From an uncultured Alteromonadaceae bacterium (lineage in GTDB: Bacteria > Pseudomonadota > Gammaproteobacteria > Enterobacterales > Alteromonadaceae), in contig CANLWS010000008.1 of assembly GCA_947494925.1 (NCBI GenBank), forward strand, positions 108,394-172,393: a DNA stretch of 64,000 nucleotides, given 5' to 3'. A model generated the notes under the pieces. That model was not told the origin of the DNA and ran no database searches. It worked only from the letters and a program-made list of their open reading frames with translations. This document shows, in pieces, positions 9,298-17,492 of this stretch. The first letter of the stretch is position 1. Every line of letters begins with the position of its first letter. The position numbers and the translations under genes are program-made.

Positions 9298-10311
9298 TTA
9301 ACTTTGACTTTTATTGCTATACCAATTTACTGCTCGGTCGAACTTACTGACGATATTGTCTACGCCAAGAGTGAGAGCAAACAGTGCCATTCTGACTAGA
9401 ACCCCATTATCGGTCTGGCGGAAAATGGCCAGATTCGGGTTCATGTTCAGGTCGTTATCCAATTCATTTGCATCTGCCCGAGAGTCTCGAGGCAGGGGAT
9501 GCATAATGACGGTTTTTGATTGAAAGTGTTTGGTGTAAATCGTTTGATTTAAACGAAATTTACCGCGATATTTGTTTGCTTCATCTTGTGAAGGAAACCG
9601 TTCTTCCTGTATTCGAGTTTGATAACAAATGTCTGCATCAACACTACCTTCAAGCTGATCAGTTACCTTTACCTCATGCCCTGCGTTTTCCAATCGCGCC
9701 AAGATATCATCTGGCATGGCAAGTTCAGAAGGAGAGATCAGAGTAAATTTCACATTGTTGAACAGGCTCAGCAACTTGGACAGTGAATGGACAGTGCGTC
9801 CGAATTTCAGATCACCAATCATCGCAATGTGCAGCCCGTCAATGGTTCCACCATGATACTGGCGCTCTTTCTCTATGGTGTATAAATCCAACAGTGCCTG
9901 GGTTGGATGTTCGTTGGGTCCATCACCGCCGTTGATGACCGGAATACGACTCCCCTCAGCAAATTCACTGACCGATCCAGCCTGCGGATGACGCATGGCT
10001 ATGACGTCGGAATATCCGCTGAGAACCCTGGCTGTATCGTACAGTGATTCCCCTTTTGCCAATGCGGAATTATCCATCCCTGTGGTTTCCCTGACTTCGC
10101 CACCAAGCAAGTTAAACGCTGTACCGAAACTGACTCGTGTTCTGGTGCTCGGCTCAAAAAATAAATTTCCTAAAATTGCGCCGTCCAATACTGTAGTTCG
10201 CTTTTGACGCAGTGCGTAGGGTGCCATCTGGTTAGCGACATCAAAGACTTTCTGGATTGAATCGCGGTTAAACTGATTGACGGATAAAACGTGATTGCCT
10301 TTAAATTCCAT
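9298..10311 (-). CDS. pyrB: Aspartate carbamoyltransferase catalytic subunit
   Basis: PyrB joins carbamoyl phosphate and aspartate in the first committed step of pyrimidine synthesis. The 337-residue protein has the carbamoyl-phosphate motif [11 protein letters not shown], the [15 protein letters not shown] motif and the HPLPRDSR segment. It is about 25 residues longer than the E. coli chain and there is no pyrI regulatory subunit beside it, so it belongs to the longer form known from Shewanella and related Alteromonadales. The start ATG 10311 ([10 protein letters not shown]) has no strong Shine-Dalgarno site. It is followed directly by hemL. Confidence 0.97.
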   Translation of the reverse strand: MEFKGNHVLSVNQFNRDSIQKVFDVANQMAPYALRQKRTTVLDGAILGNLFFEPSTRTRVSFGTAFNLLGGEVRETTGMDNSALAKGESLYDTARVLSGYSDVIAMRHPQAGSVSEFAEGSRIPVINGGDGPNEHPTQALLDLYTIEKERQYHGGTIDGLHIAMIGDLKFGRTVHSLSKLLSLFNNVKFTLISPSELAMPDDILARLENAGHEVKVTDQLEGSVDADICYQTRIQEERFPSQDEANKYRGKFRLNQTIYTKHFQSKTVIMHPLPRDSRADANELDNDLNMNPNLAIFRQTDNGVLVRMALFALTLGVDNIVSKFDRAVNWYSNKSQS

Positions 10312-10402
10312 TATTCAAACTAAAGGTTGGGCTGAAGTTGGTTGGCGATTTTAGCAGAAAATCATACATTTGGCTTTATAGATTATGACTTAAAAGCAGT
10401 CA

Positions 10403-11260
10403 TTAAAACGGCATGAAATAATCTTTATACTTCTCTTCGATCACTGGAAAGTAAGGGTTATGCAAGCGAACCCTGGTGCGCGATCCAATTTCTGCAGAAT
10501 CGAGACTTCTGCGCACAAATTGTTGGAAAAGCTTCTCGTATTCTCCATTTTCTATCAGCGAAACAAATCCTGATTCTATTTGTTGTGCCAACAGATTGTT
10601 GGTTTTATTAACAAAGAAATACAAGGCGTATGGGTACTGCATCAATACATTTTTATCGGATACCAGGTTGAGGTGGGAAAATGCAGACACTTCGTCCTGA
10701 ATTTCCACAATTGAACGCGGGAACAACTGAAAACGCTTGCGCGACAACATTTCAAACAAACCGTTATAAGTTGTTGTTGTATGCACGGTAAAACCGTTAT
10801 GACTGAAAATGGGAACTTCCGGCCACCCTCCGCCAGCACCAATGCTAAATTGCTGCAGTTGTTCAAGATTGTTTACTGAAGCCAACAGGTTGCTATTTTG
10901 CGCATTTATCAGCGCAATGCGCCAACCCAATAAACCCCTATAGATTGGGATCCGGATGGGCCTGAATTCCCTTTCTCTGTCAATGGACGTCGCCGTCCAT
11001 AGGATATCTATTTCCTTGTCAGCAAGTAATTTTAAAGCGCGATCTTGTTGAGCATAAAATTTCGTTGGGACAAGTTTATCCTCTGCTGAGGACTGGGCCA
11101 GAATTTTCGTTAACAGAGTCGTCGGAAAATTTGTTCGATGGTCAGTGTCAGATTGTGCTCGTGGAAAAACTATATCGCGGCCAATTGTTGAGGGACTGAT
11201 AATCACTGACAACCCTGATAATATTGTCAGCAAAGCTTTTAATGTCGACAAACTACTCAT
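10403..11260 (-). CDS. Periplasmic substrate-binding-protein-like (SBP family 3 type)
   Basis: This is an exported protein of about 285 residues whose fold looks like a type 3 extracellular solute-binding protein: an N-terminal signal (LKALLTILSGLSVIIS), lobes with DIVFPRAQSDTDHRT and DKEIDILWTATSIDRER, and a C-terminal ENGEYEKLFQQFV segment typical of amino-acid binding proteins. I chose ATG 11260 because it overlaps the preceding lipoprotein stop in ATGAGTAG, which suggests translational coupling; the frame continues to 11314 as a spurious extension. No ABC permease or ATPase is adjacent, so a sensing role or orphan binding protein is as likely as transport. Confidence 0.7.
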   Translation of the reverse strand: MSSLSTLKALLTILSGLSVIISPSTIGRDIVFPRAQSDTDHRTNFPTTLLTKILAQSSAEDKLVPTKFYAQQDRALKLLADKEIDILWTATSIDREREFRPIRIPIYRGLLGWRIALINAQNSNLLASVNNLEQLQQFSIGAGGGWPEVPIFSHNGFTVHTTTTYNGLFEMLSRKRFQLFPRSIVEIQDEVSAFSHLNLVSDKNVLMQYPYALYFFVNKTNNLLAQQIESGFVSLIENGEYEKLFQQFVRRSLDSAEIGSRTRVRLHNPYFPVIEEKYKDYFMPF

Positions 11261-11684
11261 TGATAAGGAGCGTAGAGCACACTTTAAATACCTGATTATT
11301 GTATTGTTTCGCATAGGCTCTTAGTTTTTTTCGTCGCTCCAGGCTTTGGCCCTGTTGCAACATGTCACCTGTACCTTTTAACACTTTAACCCCGCAAACC
11401 TTAGTCAGGGTTTCCAAATCGTACGCCTCTTCTGAAACGCCTGGGAAACGAATGCCGCGGTTGGAGAATGCCAGTAAAGTAAAGTCATTTTTGGCGATAG
11501 CCAGGTTAGCATCAGCAATAGGATCAGCATAAGCCAACCATTTCAACTCGTAGGGTTCAAGTTGTTGTTCGTTGTTAGATTCTGGCGCGTCCGAGATTGC
11601 TAAATCATCGCTGGTTTCCTGCGTCGTACTGGTGCAGGCGAATAGCACTGAACAAAAAACTAAGCCACTAAAAACCTTGATCAT
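11253..11684 (-). CDS. Putative lipoprotein of unknown function
   Basis: This is a 143-residue protein with a lipoprotein signal, MIKVFSGLVFCSVLFACTS, in which Cys17 follows an LFA lipobox. A short acidic linker (about residues 20-45) is followed by a compact domain containing WLAYADPIADANLAI and the YDLETLTKVCGVKVLKGTGD segment. I do not recognise the family. It overlaps the metalloprotease gene upstream by 17 nt and the binding-protein-like gene downstream by 8 nt, so the three are one transcription unit. Confidence 0.75.
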   Translation of the reverse strand: MIKVFSGLVFCSVLFACTSTTQETSDDLAISDAPESNNEQQLEPYELKWLAYADPIADANLAIAKNDFTLLAFSNRGIRFPGVSEEAYDLETLTKVCGVKVLKGTGDMLQQGQSLERRKKLRAYAKQYNNQVFKVCSTLLINE

Positions 11685-14307
11685 TTTTATTACGGTTCCC
11701 CGATAAAATTCTTCTCTGTCCTAGACTAGCCAATATTAGTCCCAATAACCAAATTAAACTTCCGCCACCGCTCTCATCATTTGTCGCCGGAGGTTGGGAC
11801 GCAGTGACACTGATACTGATGGAGCCAGTCGCTTCTGCGCCATCAGAATCCGCGATGATATAGGTCGCACTCTCTGATCCGCTAAAGGTACTTGAAGGCG
11901 TGTAACTTAGTTGGTTATTGCTTAAGGACATAGAACCCGTGCCATTGTACTCAAAAGACAGTATGGTCAATTGATCGTCTTCCACGTCGCTATCGTTTGC
12001 CAATACGTCAATAACGACTGCTCCACTTGTCTGACTAATGGTCAGACTATCGCTTACGGTGACCGGTGAATCATTAATGGCTTCAACAGAAATTAATAGA
12101 GGAAATATATTACTGTCGTTGGTGCCGTCATTCACGCTCACATCGACACTAATGTCGCCATTGAAATCGGCAGAAGGACTGACTGTGGTGCCGTCTACCG
12201 TATAATCATTGCCAGTCATTACCATCAGAGAGAACCCATCAGGGTAGTTGGTGTCGGGGTCTGTCACTTGCAGGGCATCAAAATCCACAGTCAGAGAGTT
12301 GTCTTCCTGTACGCTCAGTGCCTGTTGTCCGGTTATAACCGGAGCTATTGCTCCTGTGCCGGAGGTCAGGTTAAACGAACCAGGGTTGACAGCATAAAAA
12401 ATATTGTCGCTGCATTTTAGCATCAGCCTGGCGTCACTTGAAACGGCACTGGGTGCAACCACTTCGCTGCTCCCCGAGTTGCTCACTCCACTGGCCAAAT
12501 CAGTGTCAAACACACCATCACCATCTGCATCCAACATGACATCCACAGTCGCGCATGAAATTGGAGACAAATGAGTACCAGCCTGCTCCCATTCAATGAC
12601 TTGTGGTGTGTTTCCTATCCAGGTATCTCCGGTTGCGGGGGAGGTCACTGTAAAGCTTTCCCCGTTATCATTTACCTCCACCTCAACTTGCTGAGTATCA
12701 ACACCTCCAAGATTATCACGTACAACAACTTCAAAATTAAGAGTTCGGTCGGTGCTGGGTAACGCTTCCCCAAAGGTGGATGTGCCATTTAACACGTCAC
12801 TAAGGCCAGGAAAGTACCGAGTCGGGCTGGTGGTGGGTGAAAACGAGCGAAACAGCGGGTTCGAACCATTGTCTTCTCCCACAGATGCCCGGCTTGAAGT
12901 TCCACCGTTACTGCCTCCAGGGTTAATCTGATCCCAGCCATAGGTGAGAGTATCATTGTCTGTATCACTCGCCTGTGCGGTAAGTACAAATGGCGTATTG
13001 GCAGGAATTTGGTAAACACTTTGTCCTTCAGTGACGACAGGGACAGCGTTCTGAGGGGTTGAGGTGAAGCCACAGGCCCCCGATGAATCTACTCTTTGCC
13101 TGATCGATCTAATGGACCAGGGATGGAAGTAAGGGTCACTGTTGTTTTGTAAATTCTGCGGATTGCAGATACCCGCATACGCCATGATGGTCGAGCCACT
13201 GCCAGGCTCGACAGACGAACTGTTACTTCTTTGACCATCGTTTCCGCCTGTACAGGATCCGGCTTGAATAGCATTGAAGGTATGCTGGGCACCCAGCTGA
13301 TGACCGAATTCGTGGATCACCAGGTCGATATAAAAGCTTTCACCATTAGGGTTACGACTGCCTGTGTACCCTTGTGCTTTGAAGTTGTTAACACAGGTTA
13401 CCCCCACAAACGCAAGGCCACCACCATTGGTGTTAAGCAAATGACCGATATCGTAGTTGCCGGCACCAATTATGTCATCGATGGTAGTTTGATTGGCTTC
13501 CAGATCGGCTTCAGAGTCCTCGTTGCTGAATGGATCAGAGCTGGCATCGGTAAAAATAAGCTGATCGTTATTTTCAACCAGCTCAAATTGGATGGACAAA
13601 TCAGTCAGGAATATTTGATTAATTCGATTCACCAACCTGTCTAATTCTGCCATTGCACCATTGGTACCGCCATTGGCCTGGGTATACTCACCAGAAGTGC
13701 TCACTGCCAGTCTGTATGTTCTGATCTCATCTCCTGAGGTTTTGGATAAAATCTTCCCGTCAGAGACTGATTTCGCCAAAGCACCAGGCATACTCATGGA
13801 ATCAGTTTCATACAATGGGCGCGTATCGCCCGCAGCGGCGTGTTTGCGAAAATAACTAAGATGTTGCGCTTCGCCGGATTGTTGCTGTGGCGAAAGGAAA
13901 ACCCACTCACCTTGGTAGAGAAACATACCTGAGAAACCGGCGGGTGAAATGTTAAATCGCCCTGCATTTGCACTGTCTTGAGTGTCGACGCCCCGATAGG
14001 ACATCAATTCCGGAAACTTCAGAGCAAGTCCTGGTGCCATTACCGGGGTTGGTGTCAATTTGAACGCGGCCATGCCACCATCTGGCAGCGGGATATCCAA
14101 TACAATATTTTTGCTTTTATCAGAGAATAGCTGGTTCATCAGGTCAGGGCGTGCGGACAACATCCGACCCTGACTGGCCACATCAGCAATCGATGCCTGT
14201 TGTAAAGACTTGGCCTGTTGCTCCACCCAAATATTAGTGCTTTGGGCTAGAACCGCCGGAGAAGAAAATAAACTGCAGAATAGTACAAGACGACAAAATT
14301 TATGCAT
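11668..14307 (-). CDS. Secreted reprolysin-like metalloprotease with GlyGly-CTERM tail
   Basis: This is an 879-residue exported zinc metalloprotease. Residues 1-21 form a signal peptide. The catalytic motif HEFGHQLGAQH (332-342) has the HExGHxxGxxH form of metzincins and is followed by a Met-turn, TIMAYAGIC (about 373-381). Downstream are Ig/cadherin-like beta domains: a pre-cadherin QSVYQIPANTPFVLTAQASD unit and two repeats of the VQEDNSLTVDF and TVSDSLTISQTSGAVVIDVLAND type. The C-terminus (about 845-865) is a GlyGly-CTERM signal: SGGGSLIW, a hydrophobic helix and then arginines, the substrate tag for a rhombosortase. Protein targets are unknown. It is first in a three-gene overlapping unit. 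Confidence 0.88.
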   Translation of the reverse strand: MHKFCRLVLFCSLFSSPAVLAQSTNIWVEQQAKSLQQASIADVASQGRMLSARPDLMNQLFSDKSKNIVLDIPLPDGGMAAFKLTPTPVMAPGLALKFPELMSYRGVDTQDSANAGRFNISPAGFSGMFLYQGEWVFLSPQQQSGEAQHLSYFRKHAAAGDTRPLYETDSMSMPGALAKSVSDGKILSKTSGDEIRTYRLAVSTSGEYTQANGGTNGAMAELDRLVNRINQIFLTDLSIQFELVENNDQLIFTDASSDPFSNEDSEADLEANQTTIDDIIGAGNYDIGHLLNTNGGGLAFVGVTCVNNFKAQGYTGSRNPNGESFYIDLVIHEFGHQLGAQHTFNAIQAGSCTGGNDGQRSNSSSVEPGSGSTIMAYAGICNPQNLQNNSDPYFHPWSIRSIRQRVDSSGACGFTSTPQNAVPVVTEGQSVYQIPANTPFVLTAQASDTDNDTLTYGWDQINPGGSNGGTSSRASVGEDNGSNPLFRSFSPTTSPTRYFPGLSDVLNGTSTFGEALPSTDRTLNFEVVVRDNLGGVDTQQVEVEVNDNGESFTVTSPATGDTWIGNTPQVIEWEQAGTHLSPISCATVDVMLDADGDGVFDTDLASGVSNSGSSEVVAPSAVSSDARLMLKCSDNIFYAVNPGSFNLTSGTGAIAPVITGQQALSVQEDNSLTVDFDALQVTDPDTNYPDGFSLMVMTGNDYTVDGTTVSPSADFNGDISVDVSVNDGTNDSNIFPLLISVEAINDSPVTVSDSLTISQTSGAVVIDVLANDSDVEDDQLTILSFEYNGTGSMSLSNNQLSYTPSSTFSGSESATYIIADSDGAEATGSISISVTASQPPATNDESGGGSLIWLLGLILASLGQRRILSGNRNKNDQGF

Positions 14308-14413
14308 AAAACAAGGCCCAGCGATTATTACTTAACAAATATGCTTAGCTTCAAAGCGTAGCACATGAACAGGTATGGAAAATTACTCCGTACTGTCTAT
14401 GCTAGACCATTGT

Positions 14414-14434
14414 CATTGGATTTAAATCCCAATG
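14414..14434. repeat. AT-centred inverted repeat in divergent promoter region
   Basis: CATTGG-ATTTAAAT-CCCAATG is an inverted repeat with one extra base, located about 105 nt upstream of the metalloprotease start and about 160 nt upstream of the metallo-beta-lactamase-fold gene. It could be a regulator binding site serving both divergent genes; no known consensus was recognised. Confidence 0.35.
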
Positions 14435-14593
14435 ATTGTTAGTTTTTTGTAATCGAAACATTCTCAGTAAGCTACTCGAACTCACATGTTGGAATTGTTA
14501 CCTGAGATTAAAACAAGATTAGTTTGTGCGTTTTTCTTGTTCATCAGGTCTATGTTTAGCCGCAATTAATTTTTTAAACAGGAGCTAAAATTG

Positions 14594-15508
14594 ATGTCGC
14601 TCAAAATGATATTCTTGGTGTATTTGTTAATGTTACCCGGCTACGCCAGGGCTACTTGTAGCGAAGTTTCAGTAAAATTACAGGTATTGGGGTCTGGTGG
14701 GCCAGAATTGGATGACGGGCGAACATCAAGCAGTTACCTGGTTTGGATAGACGAAAAGGCGCGATTATTGATTGATACAGGGCCTGGTTCCAGTATAGCG
14801 TTTGGCAACAGCGGCGCAGATTTTGCTGACCTTGATGCAATTATGCTTACTCATTTGCATGTGGATCATGCTGCGGATCTACCTGCTTATGTGAAAGGTG
14901 CATTTTTTACCTCTCGGACACGGAACCTCATGGTTTTTGGTCCTGCTCAAAATGCCCTAATGCCTTCCACTTCAGACTACATTAGTCGGTTGCTATCAGA
15001 TCGGGGGGCGTTTCGATATCTGAGGGAGTATGTAGATGATTCTGAATCAGCCGAATATCAGATAAATACCATTGATGTACAATTAAAAGTTGAAAAATCC
15101 AGCAGTTTTGAAATAGCCGATGGCCTGTTAATCAGTGCCTTACCTGTGCACCATGGTCCTGTTGCGGCAGTCAGTTGGCGTATCGACAGTGGAGAGTGTT
15201 CCATAGTTGTATCCGGTGATATGAGTGGCAAAACTCAAGGTTTTGGCAGCTTCGCGCAGCATGCCGATTTACTGGTCATGCACAACGCTATACCTGAGCA
15301 AGCATCTGAAGTGGCCAGGAATTTACATATGACACCATCAGAAATCGGTCAATTTGCCAAACAGGCAGAAGCCAGAAAGCTGATAATCTCTCACCGAATG
15401 AAACGCACTAATGGCAAAGAATCTGAGACTACATCTTTGATCCGAAAACAGTACCCTGGTCCGATACTGTTTGCAGATGACATGGATAGTTTTAAGCTTT
15501 CACTTTGA
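14594..15508 (+). CDS. Secreted metallo-beta-lactamase-fold hydrolase
   Basis: This is a 304-residue MBL-fold protein with an N-terminal signal peptide (MIFLVYLLMLPGYARA). The metal-binding HxHxDH motif reads THLHVDHAAD, with further ligands in LPVHHGP, the VVSGDMSG aspartate and a final ISHRM histidine. The layout is like arylsulfatase/RNase Z-type MBL enzymes rather than beta-lactamases. GGAG lies 9 nt before ATG 14594; a TTG one codon earlier is also possible. It stands alone, divergent from the metalloprotease. The substrate is unknown. Confidence 0.88.
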   Translation: MSLKMIFLVYLLMLPGYARATCSEVSVKLQVLGSGGPELDDGRTSSSYLVWIDEKARLLIDTGPGSSIAFGNSGADFADLDAIMLTHLHVDHAADLPAYVKGAFFTSRTRNLMVFGPAQNALMPSTSDYISRLLSDRGAFRYLREYVDDSESAEYQINTIDVQLKVEKSSSFEIADGLLISALPVHHGPVAAVSWRIDSGECSIVVSGDMSGKTQGFGSFAQHADLLVMHNAIPEQASEVARNLHMTPSEIGQFAKQAEARKLIISHRMKRTNGKESETTSLIRKQYPGPILFADDMDSFKLSL

Positions 15509-15515
15509 CTAATGG

Positions 15516-16187
15516 CTAGCTAAGCGGACAGTTTTTGATAAGTAGCAGTATTTGCTGAACATTTTTTTGAACTTCGGTGTTTATCTCATCGTCACTCATC
15601 GGATGGGGAAGTCCAAGCATAGTGCGCATATGGAACTCTCCTTTTAGAAGGTTGAAGTAAGCGTTAGTCCAGTAATCAGCATCTTTCCTTGCCAAATTCA
15701 ACTCTGGGTGCAATTGCATCATCTTGCTAAGTACATCCATAGCCTGCTGGGGGCCCGCTTCATAAAAAAGTTCTGCCACGTGTGGGTTACTGGTTGCCTC
15801 GCCTATAACAAGTTGGTACATAGCGATAACACCCGGGTCGCGCAATAGTTTGACGAACTGGTTTCCAACTACAGATAGAATTTCAGCGGCTGCGTGACCA
15901 TCAGAACGCATGTGCTCCGCATCCATCTGGTAATCCTTACACTTCTTATTTATTACCGAGGTGAAGAGCGCGTCTTTGTTTTTAAAATGAGAATAAACGG
16001 TTTGTTTTGAAACGCCCGCTGTTTTAGCAACCATATCCATGGAAGTCGCGCCGAACCCGTTCTCCAGGAACAAATCTGTCGCCGAGTCGAGGATGAGATT
16101 GCGCTTTTCAGCACTTTTGGGTCGTCCAGCTTTGCCTAAATTTTCCGCAATTATTTTATTTTCAGGTGATCTATCTACTACGTTCAT
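15516..16187 (-). CDS. TetR-family transcriptional repressor
   Basis: This is a 223-residue TetR/AcrR-type repressor. The N-terminal helix-turn-helix is clear: RNLILDSATDLFLENGFGATSMDMVAKTAGVSKQTVYSHFKNKDALF (about residues 28-74, given here in two parts of one domain: RNLILDSATDLFLENGFGAT and SKQTVYSHFKNKDALF). The C-terminal part resembles the AefR-like/TetR_C_7 ligand domain with EILSVVGNQFVKLLRDPGV. It is divergent from the RND efflux pair and two operator-like palindromes lie between them, so it most likely represses the pump and itself. The ligand is unknown. Confidence 0.9.
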   Translation of the reverse strand: MNVVDRSPENKIIAENLGKAGRPKSAEKRNLILDSATDLFLENGFGATSMDMVAKTAGVSKQTVYSHFKNKDALFTSVINKKCKDYQMDAEHMRSDGHAAAEILSVVGNQFVKLLRDPGVIAMYQLVIGEATSNPHVAELFYEAGPQQAMDVLSKMMQLHPELNLARKDADYWTNAYFNLLKGEFHMRTMLGLPHPMSDDEINTEVQKNVQQILLLIKNCPLS

Positions 16188-16212
16188 GCGTTTTAGTTAC
16201 CAATTAATTATT

Positions 16213-16276
16213 TATCAAACTAGACGGTCCAGTATTTATAATCTAGAATATCAAACTAGACGGTCCAGTATTTATA
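16213..16276. promoter_or_regulatory. Twin operator-like palindromes for the TetR repressor
   Basis: A 28-bp sequence occurs twice in direct orientation, at 16213-16240 and 16249-16276. Each copy contains the near-perfect palindrome ACTAGAC-G-GTCCAGT. The copies are 36 bp apart and lie 26-89 bp from the TetR start and 56-119 bp before the RND adaptor start. Such duplicated dyads in the shared promoter region are typical of TetR operators; binding itself is inferred. Confidence 0.75.
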
Positions 16277-16331
16277 TATGAACCTCATCAGAAATTCAAT
16301 TAGTAAATCATTTTCAAGAGATTAACTGACT

Positions 16332-17492
16332 ATGGCATTTAACACTTCTCCTCGCAAAAATAAGACGCTACTGGTGGCCGCAATTATGGCTATTCCATTC
16401 TTTGGCGTAACTGCGCTGATGGTCACCGCTGGCAGCGGACAGATTGTTCCTCCACCTGTATCCGCTAAATCACATACTGTTGATGTTGGAGCGATTGAAC
16501 TTCAGGATTCCTACATTCAAGCAAGATTTGCTTACGGCCGCATTGAAGCAGCGCAGCGCGCTAACGCCGGCTTTGAATTGGCGGGTACCTTGACTCAGGT
16601 GCTGGTGGACGAAGGAGATCTGGTGGTTAAAGGGCAGTTGCTTGCAAAACTGGACACAGATCGCCTTGACGCCAGAATGCTCGAATTAAACGCCGCGTTG
16701 CAACGAGCTAAATCTCAAGCAAGGCTTGCGATGTTGTCAGAAAAAAGAATTGCTGAACTGGTTCGTAAAAAGCTCGAATCAGGTCAACGTCTAGATGAAG
16801 TGAGAGAGGCAACGGTAGGTGCAGACGCCGCAGTGGATGAGATCCAGGCACGCATGGATAGTCTGCGGGTGGAATTGTCTAAATCTGAATTAAAAGCTCC
16901 ATTTGATGCTGAAATTCTTTCCCGCCAAATTGATCAAGGGACAGTAGTACCCGCGGGGCAAACCGTCTTCACCCTTCAGCAGAATAAAGGAAAGTTAGCA
17001 AGAATTGCGTTAGCCGCGAATGATGCATTCGAATTTGCTGTGGGCGATAAACACCTGTTAGACAACAAGGGAAAAAAACTGACGGGACAGATCACGTCCA
17101 TTGCCAAACAGCGACGGCTGGATACCCGCACTGTGGATGTCATCTTTTCCATTGAAGATAATACTGACAATGTTTTGCCCGGTGATCTTGTCGCTCTTGC
17201 CTATCAATCGGAAGTGAATGAAAGCGGAGTATGGGTTGTAAAATCTGCCTTGAACAGCGGTGTCAGAGGACTTTGGACGCTCTTCGTTGTGCCCCAAGAA
17301 GGTGAACAGCAGGTGACTGCAAAGTCAGTTGAGCTGCTCTTCTCAGACGAAACCCGCGCCTTTGTTAGAGGGGCTTTAAAGCCCACAGATATGATTGTAC
17401 TAAATGGCGCGCATAGACTGGTTCCAAATCAATTGGTGGTGGCTCGCCAAACAACGCATAACCAGTTTGCCAAGGTGCGCGATTATGAATAG
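16332..17492 (+). CDS. RND efflux pump periplasmic adaptor
   Basis: This is a 386-residue membrane fusion protein linking an inner-membrane RND permease to an outer-membrane channel. An N-terminal membrane anchor/signal (LLVAAIMAIPFFGVTALMVTA) precedes a lipoyl/barrel-sandwich half-motif (GTLTQVLVDEGDLVVKGQ), an alpha-hairpin (about 110-190, coiled-coil type) and the second lipoyl half (LKAPFDAEILSRQIDQGTVV). The beta-barrel and membrane-proximal domains follow. AAGAGATTAACTGACT precedes ATG 16332. Its stop overlaps the permease start (ATGAATAG), indicating coupling. No outer-membrane TolC partner is encoded nearby. Confidence 0.93.
   Translation: MAFNTSPRKNKTLLVAAIMAIPFFGVTALMVTAGSGQIVPPPVSAKSHTVDVGAIELQDSYIQARFAYGRIEAAQRANAGFELAGTLTQVLVDEGDLVVKGQLLAKLDTDRLDARMLELNAALQRAKSQARLAMLSEKRIAELVRKKLESGQRLDEVREATVGADAAVDEIQARMDSLRVELSKSELKAPFDAEILSRQIDQGTVVPAGQTVFTLQQNKGKLARIALAANDAFEFAVGDKHLLDNKGKKLTGQITSIAKQRRLDTRTVDVIFSIEDNTDNVLPGDLVALAYQSEVNESGVWVVKSALNSGVRGLWTLFVVPQEGEQQVTAKSVELLFSDETRAFVRGALKPTDMIVLNGAHRLVPNQLVVARQTTHNQFAKVRDYE

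Noticed and set aside
17404..17484. Upstream part of the RND permease reading frame
   Set aside because: It lies inside the adaptor gene; ATG 17485 overlaps the adaptor stop in the usual coupled way.
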